A DNA stretch of 24,360 nucleotides from Chara braunii (Eukaryota; Streptophyta; Charophyceae; Charales; Characeae). Of this stretch, positions 19,099 to 24,360 are shown in pieces. Location of the stretch: contig BFEA01000356.1 in assembly GCA_003427395.1 (NCBI GenBank), positions 72,192 to 96,551 of the forward strand, given 5' to 3'. Numbering within the stretch: position 1 is the first letter of the stretch; every line of letters starts with the position of its first letter. The position numbers and the translations under genes are program-made. The notes beneath the pieces were generated by a model. That model was not told the DNA's origin. It saw only the letters and a program-made list of their open reading frames with translations, and searched no databases.

Positions 19099-20007
19099 TC
19101 AGGCCTTCTGCCGATATCTCATGACCCAAGTACAAGATTCTAGTGCGACGCATTTCTCTAAATTGATCTTATACTGGTGTTTTCGCAGGAGTGAAAGTGC
19201 AGTTTCTACATGGTAGGCATGCTCCTCGACAATCCTACTGAAGATAAATGCATCGCCGAGGTACACGACGATGAACTTGTCCAAGTAGTCATGAAATACC
19301 CTATTCATGGCATGCTGGAATGTACCCAGCGCATTGCACAGGCCAAAAGGCATCACCACAAACTCATTCAGACCGAGCCTAGTCTGAAAAGCGGTTTTGT
19401 GCTGATCCTCTGATGTAATGGCAATTTGATGGTAGTCGAACTTTACATTTATCTTGGTAAAGTACTTTCATCCCTGAACCCTATCCAATAGGTCGTTAAT
19501 GCAGGGTAGCGGCTCTGCGTTCTTAACGGTGATGGCATTGAGGCCTCTATAATCAATGCACATCCTTAACGACCCCCCCTTCTTCAAAACAGATAAAACT
19601 GGTGAGTCGAAGGGGAAAGTACTAGGCCGAATCCAACCCTTCTATGTGAGCTCTTTCAGTTGTCGACAAAGTTCGTCAAACTCGACTGGAGCCATCCTAT
19701 AGATCCTCCCCTTTGGTGTTTTACTTCCTAGGATTACCTCTATCGCATGGACAACCTCCCTGCCTACAACTCTCGAAGGCTCCTCAAACAGATCCGGGTT
19801 CTTAGCAACGATTGTTTCTATCTCTAGGGTAACGGCCTCACCTTTCTCAAACACAAAAACTAAGTACATACCCTCCTCTTGGTTTTGTTTATATAATGCA
19901 CTTGCGCACATGCACCCACAGGAGTGAACTAACCTGCGAGCTATATACTGAGCTAGTCTAACGGTTCTCCCATCAGGCAAAATGTTCTTGCGCACTTTCC
20001 TGTCCTA
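19099..20007 (-). pseudogene. pol: Reverse transcriptase of element B, mutated active site
   Basis: One frame with stops TAG at 20007-20005 (A has Trp: FDWDRK), TAG at 19644-19642 and TGA at 19470-19468. Blocks seen: [62 protein letters not shown], then YLGD at 19263-19252. RTs need both Asp of YxDD for metal binding; the first Asp is Gly here (GAC to GGC). A poly-C run near 19572-19577 and a frameshift near 19150 add damage. The enzyme would be dead even without the stops. Confidence 0.9.
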
Positions 20008-20564
20008 GTCAAACTGGGGCTTGGCAACCTCAAGGTGGTGCATACCTAAGAGCATGTCAAAAGGCAAGTCGTCGCCAATTAGGAACGAAATCTGATGATC
20101 AAGTTCCCCACCTCCATAAGAGAAGGTGCATACCACATCCTTGATGTAGTCCTTGACTGACATGCGTTGTTTGTTGGCTAGAGTAGATGCTACAGGTCTA
20201 CTCAGCCGCGACTTAACGAAGTTCTACTTGAGCGAATGTCTACGAAGGCGCCACACTTGCGGCCACCTACACCGACTTCCACAACGAAGTGCTCCCCTCT
20301 AGGACCTCTTGACAGTGCCACCCAAAACTCACGAGGGTCCCTTGCCGACCACTCAGTTTCTAAGTCTTCTAAGGCTTCGGACACATCCAACGAACAGAAT
20401 GTCGGTTGGTCTAGATGTATTTGCAGGGTGACTAGTGAGTCAATAACTTCGGCCAACTCCTGAAGTGGTACGGGTACGTCAACCACTCCAGCATGAGTAG
20501 AACCAGCTAGAACTTCTACTGGTCGGATGTGTTTCCTTGCTTTGTGCTCATAGAAGCACCACAA
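20008..20564 (-). pseudogene. Aspartic protease region of element B
   Basis: The frame 20564-20202 carries an acidic linker (ALEDLETEWSARDPREFW) and the protease core CGAFVDIRSSRTS. The catalytic Asp-Thr-Gly is Asp-Ile-Arg at 20240-20232. After the TGA at 20202 similarity continues in another frame (LANKQRM, SFLIGDDLPFDMLLGM) towards RT. The ends of the domain follow the element A product. Confidence 0.72.
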
Positions 20565-20625
20565 TGGGCGAAAGATCCCTCAAAACCACCTTGGGAGCTA
20601 TCTTTTGAGAGACCTTCTCGTTCTT

Positions 20626-22268
20626 ACATCTGAACTGCTCATGGTCGTATTCGCCGCAGTTGACGCAAGCTCTTCGCAAGTAGCGGTCCCTCCACACATC
20701 TTGATCCATGCCATCCCTTTACCCTAGCCGAAGTCTTGTTTGAGTTTTGGACCTGCCCCAGACTCTTTTGTTGACCGCCCTTGCCGCGCACAACTGCCTT
20801 TCCTTTGGTTATGACAACGAGGTTGTCAACCTCTGCACTCTCCTCGCTGCCTATCTCTGTTTCCTCCACAAGATCAGAGAGATCATTGATCTCGGTTTGA
20901 TTCCCATCGGAATCAACCGTCATTGATCGACTACCCTTCTTCTTCCACTTTTGTGGGAACTTCTTCTTCCTACCGTCAACTGCAGGTTGTTGTACTCCTC
21001 ATAGCTTAGCCTCCAAGTCTAAGGCCTTCTTGCTGAAGGAGTCGAGAGTGTGATAAGTGATGCTTACCTCACTGGCGATTAAGTTCTTGATGTCTGGGGG
21101 AAGACATCTCAAATACCTGGTCAGCAGAACATGTTGATCATAGCGAACACCGGTAACGACTATGAGTTTCTCTACGACAGTGGTGAGTTCTCGAGCACAC
21201 TTGTACCTTCGAGTATCAAGTCGGGCCAACACATCAGTGGCCTGCTGGGCCTGCTGAGGGTTGTGCCATCCCGTTTCAACCAACTCCATAAAACTCTCTA
21301 CGTTATGGGTCTTTGCTCTGCCATTCATTCGCCGACCAAAACCCTCAGATGCCACTAGTCCATCTAGCCATCTCGCTGCCGATCCTTCAAGATATGAGGC
21401 GGCAATGATCACCTCTTCTTCTAGTAGCATCATCTTCGCCCTTGCCCACACTGGAACCGTCCTCAACCAGGTGTCGATTGCCTCATCCTTGTTATCTCCT
21501 CAGAAGGTAGGAGGTGGTTTCGGTGGGGTCTTGGGATACCAAGGCTGTTGTGGTCCCATTGGTGGGACCGTCTTCTGCGCCGTAGCTACAGAAGCTGGAC
21601 CAGAGGATGAAGCAGCAGTAGTTTGTGCTGTTGCTGGTGAAGTACCACCTGGTAAAGGAACCAGCGATGTATAGACTAGCTGCTTCCGGACACCTGGCCC
21701 GCTAGGTATGGAGGGTTGTGGCCCTCCTCTTCCCTGCACAGTCGTCGGTATCTGGTCAAGGGTTGACTGGATTTCATCCAGTCGGCTGTCAAAATACTCG
21801 TTCATACTAAGGTGGTTCGCCTGGATGATTTTTCCTACATCATCCAAGGTCGAATCATCTAACCCTTCTAATGCAGGCTTGTCTGCCTCTCTGCTCTCCA
21901 ATCTAGCTTTACAATTTCTAATCTGATCTTGTCTTTGAGTAGCATCTCTGAGTTGCTTCTCTAGCTGTAAGCCCAGTAGCTCTACTTGCTGGAGTTCTAT
22001 CTCCTCCCTAGTGGGCTGAGGTGGCTGGCTGTACTGCGAGCCTGCCATCTGATTGGTGGATGGTCCTGCACTAGTCCCACTCTATGAGACAAAGCAAATA
22101 GTGAAAGTTCCTGTTGTCTGCTCAACTTGAGAGGACGCTGCAGGAGCGGCCATAGCTTCAGCAGTAGCTGCATCTTCTGCTAAAACACGCTCCGCAGCTG
22201 CTGCTGCCTCCCTAGCTGACTGCAAACGTTGGGCCCTTGCTTCGGCCCGGAACTGGCTCTCGCCCCCA
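20626..22268 (-). pseudogene. gag: gag of element B (5' truncated, in-frame stops)
   Basis: One minus-strand frame runs from the break at about 22268 with stops at 22084-22082, 21502-21500 and 21001-20999, then shifts near 20715 just before the CCHC knuckle (CVNCGEYDHEQFRC, 20667-20626). In order: an Ala/Arg/Glu-rich helix, a coiled-coil-like stretch (EIELQQVELLGLQLEKQL onward), a Pro/Ser/Thr-rich linker, capsid blocks (ASYLEGSAARWLDGLVAS, WHNPQQAQQATDVL, RYLRCLPPDI) and a Lys-rich patch. The layout matches element A. About 40 N-terminal residues present in A are missing, consistent with a break inside the gene. Confidence 0.87.
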
Positions 22269-22670
22269 GTGCTGCTAAAAAACTTTTGTGCTTCAGCGAA
22301 CTACGTTGAGGGCTTTCTGCTTGTCAGATGTAAACCCAAAAAACAAAAAGAAGTCAGTGTCCTCCAACGTATGCAATTCAGGTCAGATACAGCCAAGTCA
22401 AGGGATTGGTGCTTTATGCTTGTCAGATGTAAACCCAAAAAACAAAAAGAAGTCAGTGTCCTCCAACATATGCAATTCAGGTCAGATACAGCCAAGTCAA
22501 GGGATTGGTGCTCCTCCTGGACACTGTGCTTGCCGTGGGCTTGGGCAACTGCTCCTTGTGTCGTGGAATGTATGGAAGTCCAATTCTGGTCAGATACAGC
22601 AATGATGAGGGTGGGTGCTGCCCAAGAAATTTGTGCTTCCGTGAACTACGTTGAGGGCTCTATTGCAACA
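22269..22670. repeat. 99-bp tandem duplication and related degenerate copies
   Basis: 22319-22413 and 22418-22512 are identical but for one base and separated by TTAT (period 99 bp). A partial copy (GGTCAGATACAGC, near 22590) and a repeat of the flank (CGAACTACGTTGAGGGC near 22297, GTGAACTACGTTGAGGGC near 22642) extend the pattern. The period is a multiple of three, so a 174-codon frame (22269-22793) repeats a 33-residue peptide, but it has no ATG at its 5' end and no known domain. The repeat begins exactly where element B gag breaks off. Confidence 0.85.
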
Positions 22671-23058
22671 ACCCATACAGTATGCCCCGTAGAAAGTCTG
22701 AGGGCCTCGCCAGGCCACACCCAGGCCCAGGCCGAAAAGGGCGAAAAGACCCCAGCTACAGATTCAGGGCCTGAGCGAGGAACAGTTGACTAAAGTCAAC
22801 TGTCGGGACCCAACAGTCAAAGTCCAAAGTGGACCCAGCCCAGGCCGCCGGTCAGACACACACACTTGTTTGTGTGCAGGTACCCAGACAGCATCAGGAC
22901 CAAGGGGAAATCTGCAACTGTACACAATCCAGGCCCTCGGCTGTGATTCAATCTGTACGACTGTGGGAAGGGGACCCGAGGCGAGACAGCCTTGTCAAAC
23001 ACTACAAAGGGCTTGGTCTCGAGGTGGTCAACATTCAGTCTTGCTATGCTGCTTTGGC
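22671..23058. other. No gene found
   Basis: Unassigned sequence with AGGCC/GGCCC motifs like those in LTRs A and B, a GTTGACT-AA-AGTCAAC inverted repeat (about 22786-22801) and a short CA tract. It may be decayed LTR material of another family. Confidence 0.4.
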
Positions 23059-23158
23059 GCTGGCTCGACTCTGACTGGACGCTGGCATTGACGCTGGCTC
23101 GACACTGGCTCGACGCTGGCTCGACGCTTGCTCGACGCTGGCTTGATGCTGGCTGTGC
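23059..23158. repeat. 11-bp minisatellite, nine units
   Basis: Nine near-consecutive units of GCTGGCTCGAC and variants, one of them 12 bp long. Confidence 0.88.
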
Positions 23159-23229
23159 GCAGGCACTGTGGACGACGATGTGGGACTGTGGCAGCATGCT
23201 GGTGCTTTCTGTTCTGTGCGCCAGGCATT

Positions 23230-23383
23230 GCTGATGCGGCGCTGCCACTGGCCTACCCTGCTGATGTGTCGAATGCCATTTGTCTACATTGCTAATGTGG
23301 CGCATGCCACTGGTCTACATTGATGATGTGGCGCATGCCACCTGTCTCTACATCTGACGTGGCATTGGCCATGCTGTCTACAT
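23230..23383. repeat. ~31-bp minisatellite, five units
   Basis: Units start at 23230, 23260, 23291, 23322 and 23354. The consensus is approximately GCTGATGTGGCGCATGCCACT followed by GGTCTACATT, and units vary by substitutions and one- or two-base indels. It follows the 11-bp array after about 70 bp. Confidence 0.85.
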
Positions 23384-24041
23384 GAGGTGACTGGTTGCGA
23401 CAAGGAGGAAGATTGGGATCTGTGAATGATTGGGATCGGGTACTCACCTTCGGTTGATGTCGTTACTGTATTCTGCTGTTGTCTTCATGGTCTTCATGAG
23501 ATAAGAGTGCCACCTGGCACTTCTGGGTGATCAGAACTTATCATACTTGTTATCGTATACTGGTTGATGACATGGAGGCGGTAGGAAGCCTGGAAAAGAA
23601 GTGGGGATTGACTGGATTACTCTGGTGTGATCATTGTTTAAAACTTATAAAAAACCATTGTGCATAGCTTTCATCCCTAATCCTTAATCCTTAATACTCT
23701 TAAAGCGTGGGCCCACAGGGAACTTCGCGAATCGACGGACTGGGTTTATATTTTGGGGTCGTGAATACGGTCTGGGGAACTGTGAAGATGCATCGTGTTT
23801 TTATTTATTTTTTTGTGTCGTTTCGTCGGCCTAAGTTTCGCTTTGTGGAGTGCTGTATGTGGCATGCAAAACTGGCAAGATGCACCGCCGAACCGACTTC
23901 GAAAGGGCAATCTCGAAGTTTCGTTTGGTGGACGGCCGTATCTCGCACGAAAAACCGGCCCGGGGACCTTTTTTTTTTTTTGTTTTCCGAATCCGGAAGT
24001 TTCGTGTCGGCCGGTTAGGTGGTTCGTGGCGCGGCCGTCAA
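23384..24041. other. No gene found; possible TATA box
   Basis: No long coding frame with a recognised domain. A GTGCCA-CC-TGGCAC inverted repeat is at 23507-23520, and TATAAAAAA near 23647 could be a TATA box, but nothing recognisable follows. 23706-24041 is rich in TTCG/CGAA and has a T run near 23970. Confidence 0.4.
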
Positions 24042-24269
24042 GCAGTTTGCATGGTTCGGTATTCGTGCTCCTCCGCACGGTGGTTCAGTGTTCGTGCTGG
24101 TGGGCTACGTTCTACGGTGCAGTCTACGTAAGCCGGGAGTGCAGTTTGAATGGTTTGGTGTTCGTGTTGGCGGGCTACATTCTACGGTGTGGTCAACGTA
24201 AGCCGGGAGTGCAGTTTGAATGGTTTGGTGTTCGTGCTGGCCGGCTACGTTCTACGATGCAGTCTACGA
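24042..24269. repeat. 70-bp tandem repeat, three units
   Basis: GCAGTTTG(A/C)ATGGTT.GGT.TTCGTG starts near 24042, 24142 and 24212. The last two are 70 bp apart; the first is 100 bp long with about 30 extra bases. Each unit ends in CTACG(T/A)..AGC or CTACGAG. Confidence 0.85.
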
Positions 24270-24270
24270 G

Positions 24271-24360
<90 letters not shown>
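24270..24360. repeat. GATA then GA microsatellite at the window end
   Basis: About ten GATA units are followed by about 26 GA units running off the window edge. Confidence 0.97.

Larger units (their letters stand above)
15469..22268 (-). mobile_element. Element B: Ty3/gypsy retrotransposon, relative of A, 5' truncated
   Basis: On the minus strand the order is gag, protease, RT, RNase H, integrase, chromodomain-like tail, PPT and 3' LTR, with close protein similarity to element A throughout. Its LTR shares only short blocks with that of A (CATACCTGGTG, CCCTAAGTGAAGGC, the final CTTGCA), so it is a different subfamily. Gag begins abruptly near 22268 and neither leader, PBS nor 5' LTR follows to the right, so the 5' end is lost. 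Stops and frameshifts are more frequent than in A and the RT active site is mutated. Confidence 0.92.

Noticed and set aside
22269-22793. 174-codon frame with a repeated 33-residue peptide
   Set aside because: It opens at GTG, not ATG. The peptide repeat follows from a 99-bp DNA duplication, and no known family is recognised.
1-24360. A host gene, defence system, CRISPR array or biosynthetic cluster
   Set aside because: All recognisable domains are retroelement Gag or Pol. The repeats are tandem or LTR type, with no spacer pattern and no accessory genes.

Overview
The window looks like a stretch of plant or streptophyte-algal nuclear genome made almost entirely of repeats. Every recognisable protein fragment belongs to a Ty3/gypsy-type LTR retrotransposon. 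The evidence is priming sites resembling the initiator-Met tRNA complement, DD35E integrases, CCHC Gag knuckles and long AT-rich simple repeats. No host gene, rRNA, tRNA or CRISPR array could be supported. A charophyte such as Chara is my best guess for the source, from the general look of the Pol proteins; this is inference, not proof. Eight isolated N bases between 2660 and 2776 point to a draft assembly.

Layout. 1-1172 is non-coding sequence with a Gly/Arg-rich reverse open frame at the left edge and a run of strong hairpins (850-1172). 1173-1322 continues at 10160-10720 as a tandem array with a monomer of about 310 bp. Element A (1323-10159, plus strand) is inserted into that array. It is a structurally complete LTR retrotransposon with two 923-bp LTRs, a CTTT target duplication, PBS, a long leader, gag, protease, RT, RNase H, integrase, a chromodomain-like tail and a PPT. 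Its coding region carries at least six in-frame stops, several frameshifts and a 71-bp tandem duplication. 10720-12364 is hairpin-rich sequence with no gene found.

Element C (about 12365 to 15350, minus strand) is the 5' part of a second lineage: a probable LTR with a TATA/CArG-like box, a PBS, a short leader and a decayed gag with an acidic/coiled-coil N-terminus, a capsid-like region and an Arg/Gly-rich tail. No pol was found for it. Element B (15469-22268, minus strand) belongs to the same family as A but is more decayed. Its 3' LTR is enlarged to about 1.47 kb, partly by a tandem duplication of about 361 bp. Its polymerase motif reads YLGD instead of YLDD, and it is cut off inside gag at about 22268, so no 5' LTR is visible.

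22269-24360 holds unassigned tandem repeats (99-bp, 11-bp, about 31-bp and 70-bp units) and ends in GATA and GA microsatellites.

The parts work together only as retroelements. LTRs drive transcription, the PBS and PPT prime reverse transcription, Gag packages RNA, and Pol copies and integrates it. All three copies appear unable to encode a full set of proteins. I see no new multi-gene system. The best leads are the hairpin-bearing tandem array that preserves an empty-site paralogue of the A insertion, the hairpin cluster at 850-1172, and the unusual chromodomain-like tail shared by A and B.
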